Shown here: positions 22,599 through 32,314 of the stretch, piece by piece
How positions within the stretch are numbered: position 1 is the stretch's first letter
How the letters are laid out: the number at the start of each line of letters is the position of its first letter
Assembly: GCA_039545295.1 (NCBI GenBank)
Contig: BCIK01000003.1
Coordinates: 310,001-374,000 of the forward strand
Direction of reading: 5' to 3'
From: Udeniomyces pyricola
Taxonomy: Eukaryota; Basidiomycota; Tremellomycetes; Cystofilobasidiales; Mrakiaceae
DNA length: 64,000 bases
Notes under the pieces: model-generated
What the model was told of the DNA's origin: nothing
The model's input: only the letters and a program-made list of their open reading frames with translations
The model's database searches: none
Program-made: the position numbers and the translations under genes

Positions 22599-24413
22599 AT
22601 GGTACGTCTCATCCATCTCTCACAGCGTTCATCCATCCGCATATACACACACACACACACACATACATCTCACCCTCAGTCCCCATGCTCACTCACCCTT
22701 TGCTTCGTCCTTCCAGGTCGGTCAGTCCACGCTTTCCTTGACGATTTCCTTTCAATCTACGTCGCCAGCCCGTCCCACCTCCTCCTCGCCCCCACCACTC
22801 ATCGTCTCACGCTTTTTGTCTCTCGTTCATCCCAACTCACCCAATCTTGGCATCCCATCCTTCAGCTGGAAACACCAAGAACAAAGGTGGCAAGATGATG
22901 TCGCTCATCAACTACCGCCTCAAGATCACCTTGTGCGTCCTCGTTCCTCTCTCCCAAGACACTCACTTACCTCCTTTCCTTCGAATCGAACCGACTCTCT
23001 CATATTCCACTCTCGAGCTTTGCTCTTCGAGCGCACGCGTCTGACTAGGCTGCATTCCTTTGTCGTTCATTCGCTTCGTGTCTGTATCCCCCTTTTGCGC
23101 GTCGCGTCACGCTTTTCCTCAGGAACGACGGACGAAACCTCATCGGACAGATGCTTGCCTTTGACAAGCACATGAACCTCGTCCTTGCCGAGTGCGAGGA
23201 GTTCCGAAAGATCAAGGTTTGTCTGATAGTTTCTGCTCGTTCGTTACGGTAGCTGTGTAGTTTCGAGACACGCCAAGGGGGAGAGAAAGCAACGCGTGGG
23301 AAAGAAGCAAAGGGTTTGGCACGCGCGCGCGAAAAGAAGGCGCTGGGCCTTGGGTCGTTGTATGAGGGCATCCATATATGCCCAGAGGGTTGCCTCGAAG
23401 CGATGCCCAAACTGCTCGGAACGGACGCCTCAACACAGTTTGGGTGGTTTTGTATCTGGCAACTCTGAACGAGATGGACAGTAAGGGGTAATGGGAGGAG
23501 TTCACGGGCATCGCGCGTCAGGAGCGAGGACGGACATTCTTCCCCTTGTCTTCCTTCTCTCCAATCGTGCCTTGATGGACTGCATATGCCAAGATCTCCA
23601 TAGCAAGCTGGTAGTTTACCCAGACAACATGCCTGACTGATCACTAATTACTTTACGTTTCCTCACGTTCCTTCTGATATCTGGCAATCTTGATCTCCTT
23701 TCCGATCTGCGCCTTTTGTAATTTGCCACCTCAGAACAAGAAGAGCAAGGACGCGACCGCCGCCGCCCCTCAGGAGCAAAAGCGAACCCTCGGTCTCGTC
23801 ATTCTTCGAGGAGAGACCGTTGTCTCAATCGCTATCGAAGGGCCCCCACCAAAGCAGGAGGAGGAGAACGCTCCTGTCCTGCCGGCTGGGCCCGGTACCG
23901 GTGTTGCTGCCGGACGAGGAATGGGTCTCGGTGGAGGTGCGTGTCGCGTCGTCCGCTCTGTCTTCCACGCTCGCCCATACATAGATTTGCTAGTTTGACA
24001 GGAAAGAAGCCCATGGCCGGAGACAGTGGACGACCGAGGTACACGGGTTGCTGACTCGACGTTGCTCGACACAATCTTCGTGTGCGCGTCGATTGGTTCG
24101 TGTTTTATCCAGGTATTCCTCCCCCCTCGATGGCCGCTCGACCGATGCCGTATGCTCGACCCCCTCCCGGCTTCCCGGGCATGCCCATGGGTGGCATGGC
24201 CCCTCCTCCTGGTTTCCCCGGCGTTCCCGGTGGCTTCCCTGGTGCCCCTCCCGGCTTCAGGCCGCCCACTATGGGATTGTGAGTCAAAGACTCCATTTCA
24301 GTCCACGTCTGCGTGTTGAATTGCACTGACTTTTGCTGTGATATGCTTTTCTGCCCTGTAGCCCTGGAGCTCCCCCTCCCGGTTTCCCTCCCCAGATGCG
24401 ACCTCCCATGTAG
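22599..24413 (+). CDS. Small nuclear ribonucleoprotein SmB/B'
   Basis: A core spliceosomal Sm-ring protein of U1, U2, U4 and U5 snRNPs. Proposed exons: 22599-22601 (the ATG alone), 22717-22720 (4 nt), 22866-22932, 23123-23216, 23735-23936, an optional 24002-24046, 24113-24278 and 24362-24413. Without the optional exon the protein is 195 aa and starts [20 protein letters not shown]. Sm1 motif: [20 protein letters not shown]. Sm2 motif: [18 protein letters not shown]. The C-terminus is Pro/Gly-rich ([12 protein letters not shown], ending PPQMRPPM), as in other SmB proteins. The two initial mini-exons are inferred from splice sites and frame; translation could instead begin at the internal Met-Met at 22893. 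The optional exon is 45 nt, so including or skipping it keeps the frame. Confidence 0.93.
22643..22663. repeat. (CA)n dinucleotide run in SmB intron 1
   Basis: About nine CA units lie in the first intron of the SmB gene. Confidence 0.8.
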
Positions 24414-24798
24414 ATTGCTCCCATCGACCTTGCTCTCTCTTCTTGCTCCCTTGGTTTCTTCATCGCAGACTTCATCCCACCCTGCCTTCATCCCTCGCGC
24501 TCCTCCCTTCTTTCCTCTCCCTCCAAAAAAAAAAGAGCCCTTCCTCATCGCGTTCCAACACTTTGTGTCTTCTTTCTCTATATTTCTTTTTTCCACTTTC
24601 TTTTTTTTTTCCTCTTCGATGTCATCAATATGTCTCTTTCATCGTTGATCCTGATTAGAGGTCCCAGGAGCTTTCGGCACTGACAAAGGATATCGCTAAT
24701 GTCTCAAGTTGATATGACTGTTTTACCCAACATGCACATACTATCCAAACCCTACTTCCCTTACGTGCTACACCATCGACGTTCGTCTCGCCAAACGT

Positions 24799-25238
24799 CT
24801 ACTTGACATACTCCATCTCCATCGCCTTGATGCATACATACAGGACCTCGAGTACGGGTGTGTCGATCCCGAGTCGTCGACCTTCCCGAAGGGGCGTCCC
24901 GATGATGACTTCCACTTCACATGGTGAACGAGCTGCCACGTCGGCTTGCATCGACGAGTTGAGACCTTTGGGGTTATGAGCCGTGCCTAAAAGCAGAAAA
25001 TATACACCCCCCAAGTAAAGCACACATATTAAAGGTCAAAGGCGGGTGTCGTGTGTCAGGACCCTTGGCGTGCAGGCAGACCTTGATATTGATGACTTGA
25101 ACGCCCTTTTGGTTCTCTGTTCTTTGGAGACGTACATTTGTCCATCAGCTCATCGACGGCAGAGAAAGGCACGTTGTGTCCCAGCGCCTGGGCAACAGTG
25201 ATAACTTCCCGCACTGATCGTTGGTTCGCAGCCGAGCA

Positions 25239-25270
<32 letters not shown>

Positions 25271-26866
25271 AGCAAAAAATATGACGATGATGATGATGAT
25301 GATGATGATGATGTGCAAATGAAGTCAGTCGTCAGTTTATTCAGGTACATCAAAGAAGAAAACTTTCTCTTATCGGCAAGGATTACGCAACTGAGCTTGC
25401 GACAAAGCTCCTCTGAGAAGGGAGTCGCTGTCAAAAGGTTATAGGTGTTGGTCCGCGTAAGGGCCGTCGTTGGGTTCCTAAATAAACAAATAAAGTTTAT
25501 CAAGGACGGGTGCATCCAAAATTGAGTTGATTTTTTTTGCTCTCCTGTGAGTATCTCGACCCATTGGAATGATCGATTGAGATGTGGGACAGGAGATGAA
25601 ACGAACCATGCCGCATTCCAAACGACTTTCTTCCATCGCTCGATGCCCATATCCTTTTTCACCTCGACCGATACTTTCTCTCCTTGCCCTTCGTCCACCC
25701 GGACCGCTTCCAATAACGCCTTGAATTCCTCACTCCTCTCCATCTCAGTCTGGACGAGGCCCTCTTGAACGGGGCTGGAGTGACAGAGCGGGGAGCCAGG
25801 ACCGATTTGCATGATGGGCGAAGGGAAATTGTTGTTCTTTACTAGAGAGGAAGGTGGGGATGGGGTACCGTCGGAAGAGGGATTCGGGTCGGTCGTGAGA
25901 AGAGCACCGATCCAGGTGACAGATGTGAGGAGAGGGTTATTGGGGAAACGAGTTTTGATCGCTGTTTGAAGATGAGAAAACGTCACATCCCAGGTTGGTC
26001 AGATGGAGAACGAGAAGGAAAGCACGAGGAAATAGGGGCAGGAAAAAGACGTGGTGGACAAGGAAATTGGTTTTAAAAACTTACGCTCTTCGGCGCCTGG
26101 AACGTATAAATTTCAGCAGTCACATTTCAGATTCTTGGTTAGTCACTGAATGGATCTTTGATCAAGATTGTAATCTCTGGTTTGATATCGCATTCTAAGC
26201 GAAATCCAAGTTCAACCGTCTCTGATGAGTGGTCACCAGGGAGAGATTGACGTACCGACTCCGTTCTGGATGAGAACAATGGTCGTTTTGCCTTCTGTTA
26301 CGGCAGGTGCGATGAGGTTCTCCAGTGCGTTGGGATGACTTGGATCCTTCAGCAAAGCCTTGGTGCAACCTGTCATTTGGATAGAGCGAGCGAAGATGTT
26401 AGCTCTTCGGCATACCCGGATGGACCTCCCCCCCCCTTTCTTTTCACTCGACACGCCATCAAGCGAAGCTGAACTCTTGTACGAAGTCTCCATGCAAGCA
26501 GTCCGAATGTGCACATATGATTTTTTTCCTTCTCCATCAAAAGTATCACACGTGCCATCGATTCTTACACAAGAAGTCTTCAAACTCACAAACGATGTAG
26601 TCAAAGCCCTCCTCCCCGACGCCTTCCTCTGCTTCCGCCGCACTCTTCCACACGCCCGCGAATTTGATACCACTCTTCTGACCGAACTTGACGCTATCCA
26701 GTTTGAGGCCGGTCTCAGATGCTAAGACGGCGTGATTGGATCGGGCGACGACGTGGGTGTGGATGGTCCTGCCGGGGAGTGATGAAGAGTTGAAGAGGAA
26801 AGCATAGGTCGAGCCGATGCCGCCCATGCCGAAGAGGAGGATATTGAGCGATGCAGAAGATGTCAT
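24799..26866 (-). CDS. Ketopantoate reductase (2-dehydropantoate 2-reductase)
   Basis: The family reduces 2-dehydropantoate to pantoate with NADPH in pantothenate (vitamin B5) synthesis. Seven exons (26590-26866, 26256-26369, 26085-26096, 25607-25961, 25392-25477, 25136-25213, 24799-24986) close in frame to 369 aa. The N-terminal Rossmann motif is NILLFGMGGIGSTYAFLF. Other family marks are TTIVLIQNGVGAEEP, LLTSVTWIGA, the KVVWNAAWNPTTALT core with the conserved Lys and Asn, LCRKLMREVITVA, and the C-terminal SMQADVAARSPCEVE, then IDTPVLEVLYVCIK. Exon 3 is only 12 nt. Fungal genomes often have several paralogues of this family, so the true substrate may differ from ketopantoate. Intron 5 holds a long T run and an ATC run. 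Confidence 0.93.
25237..25315. repeat. Poly-A/T run plus (GAT)n run inside an intron
   Basis: About 30 consecutive A (T on the coding strand), then a GATGAT run of about ten units at 25283-25313. Both sit in intron 5 (25214-25391) of the ketopantoate reductase gene, close to its 3' splice site. Confidence 0.9.
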
Positions 26867-27609
26867 ATCGAAGGATCGTTGATATGGAGGAATTGGGATG
26901 GGTGTGGGTTATGAGGTAAAAGGAAGAGCAAGAGGGCGATGTGCACAATATGGGACGCGAATGGATATAGGCCGCGGATTGGGACTTCTCATGATGACAG
27001 CCGTCTTACCCGGGCCGGCAAGCCGAGTTGCGTGGATAGCCGTGTCTGTCGACCGGCCCAAGTTCATGTCGATGAGGGGTCTGAGATCTGAGCAAGTCTG
27101 AGAAAAGGTAGAAGGTTCTAGAGACGACAGGTCCCACATGTCTGCCTTTTTTTGCTGATCGACCAGAGAATATCGGGAGAGCAAGGAGAAAACATGAACA
27201 CGGCTTTGATACGCTAACACGGGCATTCATAGATTGAACAACCACACTCTTGCACCCTGCGGAAGATATATACAGATGCATAGTTGGCCAGAGATGACTG
27301 CCTGCTGATCGCTGATCACCGGTGCATCGATCTGCCAAAGGAAAAAGAATTGACCCGATGTGCGGGCTGCACGACGCCGGAAGAGCGGAAGTCCGGACGG
27401 AGTCCGGCCCTATCATCGGGCCGGTCGTTTCCCTCTTTTCTTCCTTTTCTCCAGTCATCTCCTTTCATCTTCTACCCTTTACCTTCCATCTCCACACCAT
27501 CGTCTCTTCTCGTTCTTGCTCTGCCCTTCAACTCCTCGAATCACTCATCACCTGATCATACACTCACCTATCACCCTTACCCACCCATCCAATTTCACCT
27601 CCTTCAACC
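26867..27609. promoter_or_regulatory. Divergent intergenic region
   Basis: A stretch of 743 bases separates the start codons of the ketopantoate reductase and the aldolase genes. The 200 bases before the aldolase are strongly C/T-rich on the plus strand, as common in fungal promoters. A palindromic run (TCCGGACGGAGTCCGG) occurs near 27391-27406. Short ORFs exist but no domain is visible. Confidence 0.5.
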
Positions 27610-29301
27610 ATGTCTTCCCCCTCGCGGTCCTTTGCTCCTGGCGTTTACGCCCCTTGTGTCACCCCATTCAAGAGTAACGGAGACGTCGATACCGATGCTC
27701 TCAAAGCTCAGACTGTTCGTCTAGCGAAAGCCGGTAAGTGAAGGATGTCGTAGCTTCTTGGCTAGATTGTCTTTGTGGGCTCCATTAATTAGGCGTAATG
27801 GGCTGAGTGATTCTGTTGGTCGTTCATTCCGATTCCCCTCCCCCCCCCCTCCCCCGCTCATGTTTCTCTAGGCATGGGTCTTGTCATCCTTGGCACCAAC
27901 GGAGAGGCGTCTCATATGACCCACGAAGAGCGAGCTCTTACCATCTCATCAGCTCGCAAAGGACTCGACGCTGCTGGGCTCAAAGACACCGTCATTGTCG
28001 CCGGTACGGGAGGAGGAAGCGCTCGGGACACCATCAAGCTGTGCGAAGAGGCAAAAGAAGCCGGTGCCGATTACGCGTGCGTTTTTTTGTTTTGTTTACG
28101 GAGTGCAAGACAGTCTGTCTTGAATGGAAGATTTGAGTAGCCTGTCAAGATAGGTCACATCGACTGACATTCTCCGCCTCTTTGTATCTCTTCTGTTCTA
28201 TTCCTGATACGACCATGATCAACCCATCTCAACCCACATAGTATCGTTATTTGCCCTGGATACTTTGCGTTCGCCATGGCTAAGGACCGAGCCGCGATCA
28301 AGGACTTCTTTGAGCAAGTTGCTGATGCTTCTCCGTTGCCCGTGATGTGAGTTGACTCTTGTTCACTTGCCTCATCTCCAGCTAGCGGGATCCTTTGGCT
28401 GACACCACGAGCTCGAACCTTATGGTAGGATCTACAACTTCCCCGGAGCGGCCTCTGGTATCGATCTCGACTCGGACCAGATCATCGAGCTGTCGGAACA
28501 TCAAAACATTGTCGGTGTCAAGCTCACCTGCGCCGGGATTGCCAAGGGTCTGCGGATCAGCAAGCATGTCAAGAGCGAAGCTTACCAGAAGCGTCACAAG
28601 CAGCCTTTGTGGGTCTTTCATTTCGTTTTTTTTTTGTCTTGTTTTTTTTTTTTTGTTCACGTGTCTTGGACGACAACTGATTCACTTCTTTTCTCGATTA
28701 CAGCGTGGTTCATCCTGGATTCGTCGACTACCTTCTTCCTGCTCTGGTTGCTGGAGCTGATGGATGTATCACTGGAACGTAAGTGTACCAAATCCCTGCA
28801 ATCACTAAATGCGCTTTCCGCTTGGAAAGTATGCGACTGACCTGGTTTCTGCCTTGGATCCCTTCATCACATGTGTCTACGCATGATACAGCGGCAACGT
28901 TATTCCTAAGACTATCGTCAAACTGTACGGTCTTTCCCGAAAAGCTCTCTCATCCGGCGACCCTAAGGACATGGAAGCGGCGCTCGAGCTGCAAAGCCTG
29001 GTTTCGCAAGCCGACTGGACCATCGTTAAGGCGGTACGTTATCCTTCTTGTGCTACAACGCATCGTGGTGCATCATACGATGGATCTGAATCTTTTGCTG
29101 ACCTGAATCTGGGTGGCATGGATATCACAGGGTATCGCTGGAACCAAGTACGCTATGAAACTCTTCAACTCCGAAGGTTCGGGAGTCCAAGACCTGGGCG
29201 GCATCGTCCGTAGTCCTCTCCCTCAGGTGACTGAAGGCACCAAGAAGATGGTTGAGGAGGGACTGAAGGAGGCCGTGGAGTACGAGAACTCGCTCCCTTA
29301 G
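27610..29301 (+). CDS. DapA/N-acetylneuraminate lyase family aldolase
   Basis: A class I (Schiff-base) pyruvate-dependent aldolase. Seven exons (27610-27733, 27872-28076, 28242-28346, 28429-28608, 28704-28778, 28892-29033, 29131-29301) close in frame to 333 aa, the normal length. Key motifs: APCVTPFKSNGDVD; LGTNGEASHMTHEER (the GTxGE substrate-carboxylate loop); VIVAGTGGGSARDTI; PVMIYNFPGAASGIDL with the catalytic Tyr; VGVKLTCAG with the Schiff-base Lys; and a GADGCITGTGNVIP segment. Fungi make lysine by the aminoadipate route, so true dihydrodipicolinate synthase is unlikely. Known fungal members include 2-keto-3-deoxy-L-galactonate aldolase (galacturonate breakdown) and 4-hydroxy-2-oxoglutarate aldolase-like enzymes; I cannot decide between them. 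Confidence 0.94.
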
Positions 29302-29754
29302 ACGTAGGATAGACTGCAGACTGAAGACGGAGGCGCCTCGGGCGTGGGGGCTATACGCAAGGGAACAAGGTCCTTTGCTCAGCGTTGTATATCATTACGA
29401 TCTCGCTTTGGCTACTTTTTTTCTGCACGGTGGCTGGTCTGAGCTTGATAAATTCTGTCGCTAGAAGGAAGTTGAGGTCAATTGAGTCAATTGATCAACC
29501 ACCAATCAACAGGCTCTGAAAAAAAGGAAGAGGCGGAACTTGCCTCGATCTACAGTGCTACTCGGATTGGAAGGAATCACGTGCCAGTGTTTCATATAAG
29601 GGGGATCGCATGGCTATCACCGTTCGCCTCTCCTGGTGTCTGATTTCTATTTCTTTGTTCAATTTTATCATCGTTTTTATGCATATCTTTATCCGATGCA
29701 ATTGACCCATACAGCTGTGTAGGATAACTCCTCCTACTAGCCCCTCGATTCCCC
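29302..29754. other. Intergenic, no supported gene
   Basis: 3' flank of the aldolase gene and the stretch before the carboxypeptidase relic. The N-terminal carboxypeptidase motif (NGGPG) was looked for and not found here. Confidence 0.5.
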
Positions 29755-30930
29755 CAACTCTCGCTTCAAACCTTGACTTTTGGAACACAAACGCCAACAT
29801 CGTCTTTCTTGATCGACCCGTCGGTGTTGGGTTCTCTTACTTCCAGCATAACCAAGCGGCTCATACTGGCACAGAGGGAGGAGCGACGAAGGTTATAATC
29901 GCATTTGTGCAGCTTTGGTTCGAAGCGTTTGCAGAAATATGGCAGGAGAGAGTTATGGGGGCAGGTATATATGTGTGTTATCTGGGACGCACGATCAATA
30001 TTCCTTCTCACTTTTTCGACAGATATGGGGCACACGTCTTGGCTGCTCCATCAACATCGGTTCAATCCAGTCTATCTTTGTTCTCTCGATATTCTGCTTC
30101 AGCCTTGGACAAATATCCCGTTTTTCTCTTCTTTTTCTTAGTTATATCCCGGTCTACGCCTCTTCGGTCCTGGACGCTAAGGCTCACCTAATTGATGTCG
30201 CCCGAAACTCAACACCTACCAATCTCGATTCGATTCGGGTCGGGAAAGGCTGGATGAATACCGTCATGATGATGGACGGTTGTAGGTACTGGGTGACAGA
30301 AGTCTTGATCGTACGCTCACCTACCTTGTAAGTGTGAGACCTCACATGTCACAGGGGGATAAGCATCAGAATCACAAGTCGAGTGTGATAGCTTCGTCAT
30401 ATCGATCCTGACAGCACACATGAACTGGTTGGTCACCAACACTTCGACGTCTGATGCGTATATGCGCACATTTTTGGCTTTATGCTATGATGGCCTTACT
30501 CAAAGTTGTGAGGATATGGCAATTATGTCTTCCTTCATACCTTTGGGTCAAACCCGGTGAGTATCATTCAATTAACGAATAGGTTCTTCTCGTCTGTCCA
30601 TGTGGCATTGCTGATGTTTTCTGTCTGCATGTATACTTGTTCTAGGCTCGATATCACTGAGGAATGTAACAACGGTATCGAGTGAGTACGATCATGACAT
30701 GTACCGAAAAACACCTCACCTTTTTCTTTTCATGAACCCCGGCTCCTTGATTTCTTCTTCTCTCGAACTCCGGCGTGTTACGAAAAATCAACCCATCCGT
30801 ACGACTTCTTTACATCTCCGATTCGATCCTCACTTCAGATTTGGCCTCTCTTGCAGCTCGTTTCTCTGATGAAATCTCGAGAGTCTCTACATATGTTCCA
30901 GCGTTGGATCGTGTAGATCTCTAGCTTTCA
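29755..30930 (+). pseudogene. Decayed serine carboxypeptidase (peptidase S10) relic
   Basis: Pieces of a carboxypeptidase Y-like secreted or vacuolar protease are readable in order. First comes LDFWNTNANIVFLDRPVG, then VGFSYFQHNQAAHTG and FVQLWFEAFAEI. Immediately after that, in a different frame, is MAGESYGG, the nucleophile-serine motif (GESYxG). A probable intron (GTATAT to TTAG, about 29967-30140) leads to YIPVYASSVLDAKAH and a VGKGWMN stretch. Later exon-like pieces are SCEDMAIMSSFIPLG, LDITEECNNGIE and CYEKSTHPYDFFTS. The frame shift between FAEI and MAGES comes with loss of the residues normally between them. I see no signal peptide or NGGPG motif upstream and no catalytic Asp or His region downstream. 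A heavily diverged gene with sequencing errors is the alternative. Confidence 0.68.
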
Positions 30931-31626
30931 CATCTCAACACGCGTGCGGACGGTGTCAGCAACATTATATACGATGTGTTCGTTGACTAACGATCTAGCC
31001 AGACCGTCACCCGCGACTCGAAGGGTAATAGTTCGTCCGGCTAGTACGTATGTAGAGATCATGTGCAGGAGCTCGCATACCATGTGAACCGAAGATCATG
31101 TCGTGACATCAATTCGGGAGCCTTCCTCGTTCGACATACGCTACTACGAGTATGATCAACACTCCATCCTATGACGTAGCTCGACTGGCATTTGATAATC
31201 CGAGGTTCATCAATCATTGATTCATTCTGGGAATATACTTGGTTGGATGATGATAAGTGGCTGGCAGATCGAACCGATCGACACGCCAAGGAATGTACAT
31301 TACACGTGTGAATGAATGCGACTCGGTCCGTGTTGGGAAACGGAGAAAAAATATCACCGACTGGCTAGACTTTATACTTGCCGACTTCAAAAGCCTAGAC
31401 TCTGTGCTCTGAGCTCTTCGTCGAAACTAAGTACCGCTTGACGTTGGACCATATGAAAGTGTTCATGAGAATCTCAGATCTCGATCCGGAACACAAAAAA
31501 GAGCGGGAGAATGACAGCAGGCACGATAATCAAACATTTGCATAACCTTGCCTACAAACTCAGCGCTCTTGTCATCTGACCCTCCGCCAGGAAGCTGACG
31601 AGGTCGGGAAGTACAGAGCTCAGATC
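30931..31626. other. Intergenic, no supported gene
   Basis: Possibly more remains of the carboxypeptidase relic, but I cannot recognise the Asp or His active-site regions. No other gene is supported. Confidence 0.4.
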
Positions 31627-31920
31627 TCAGACCAGCTGCTTCCTTTCGAGGTGATATGTTGGATAGTCCTTCTGCTTTACTGACGTTATGCCCTTTTCTT
31701 GGTTTCTCATCTCGATGACCGTTACCGATTTCTTTTTTCCGAGCAAGTGAGCTGCAAGCCTCTGCCGGCGGCTGACGCCTGGCCGCTTTCCTTGGAGCTT
31801 GGCACTTTGGAGACCCGGGTCTTTCTCATCGTAGCCCTGCCCGTACGACTCGTAGTACGACTTACCTGATGCATTCGCACTTGCATTTTTTTTTCTTGAT
31901 CTAATGCTAACATCATACAA
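31627..31920 (-). CDS. Small basic ORF, doubtful gene
   Basis: A 97-codon open frame begins MYDVSIRSRKKNASANAS and is rich in Lys, Arg, Ser and Gln. No domain, signal peptide or membrane segment is visible. It is divergent from the sugar transporter. The length is within what chance could give in this composition, so I regard it as uncertain. Confidence 0.22.
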   Translation of the reverse strand: MYDVSIRSRKKNASANASGKSYYESYGQGYDEKDPGLQSAKLQGKRPGVSRRQRLAAHLLGKKKSVTVIEMRNQEKGITSVKQKDYPTYHLERKQLV

Positions 31921-32314
31921 GGATAGAATTCAACTGACACGGTCAGCGTATTGTTCCGATAGGGTCAGGCTAGTTATGGAGACCGCGCTGCCACAGGGGT
32001 CCAACGTCGAACTTCGCGCGAACAGCAGCCTTGCTCCGCCCCTTTGATAGTTCCTGTCTTCAGAATCGGACCTTCCAAGCCTCTTGGTATTTTCTCAACG
32101 TCACCCCACACGACCTGCTCTGGGTCTTGCTCGGATCCCCAGTCCCCGCCCCCCTTCAAAACTCATGGCTCCACCTTCCCCCTCTTTCCCCCGCCTACCA
32201 CCCTATCTCTTGATCTCTCAACCCCTCTTACACCTCATCTAAGTTCATCGACTTCCCTACGCCCTCATCACCAACTCCACACCTACCTAACCTCACACTT
32301 CTACAACTCACATA
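31921..32314 (+). promoter_or_regulatory. Upstream region of the sugar transporter
   Basis: The 200 bases before the transporter ATG are strongly C/T-rich on the plus strand, typical of highly expressed fungal genes. No clear TATA box was seen. Confidence 0.4.
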
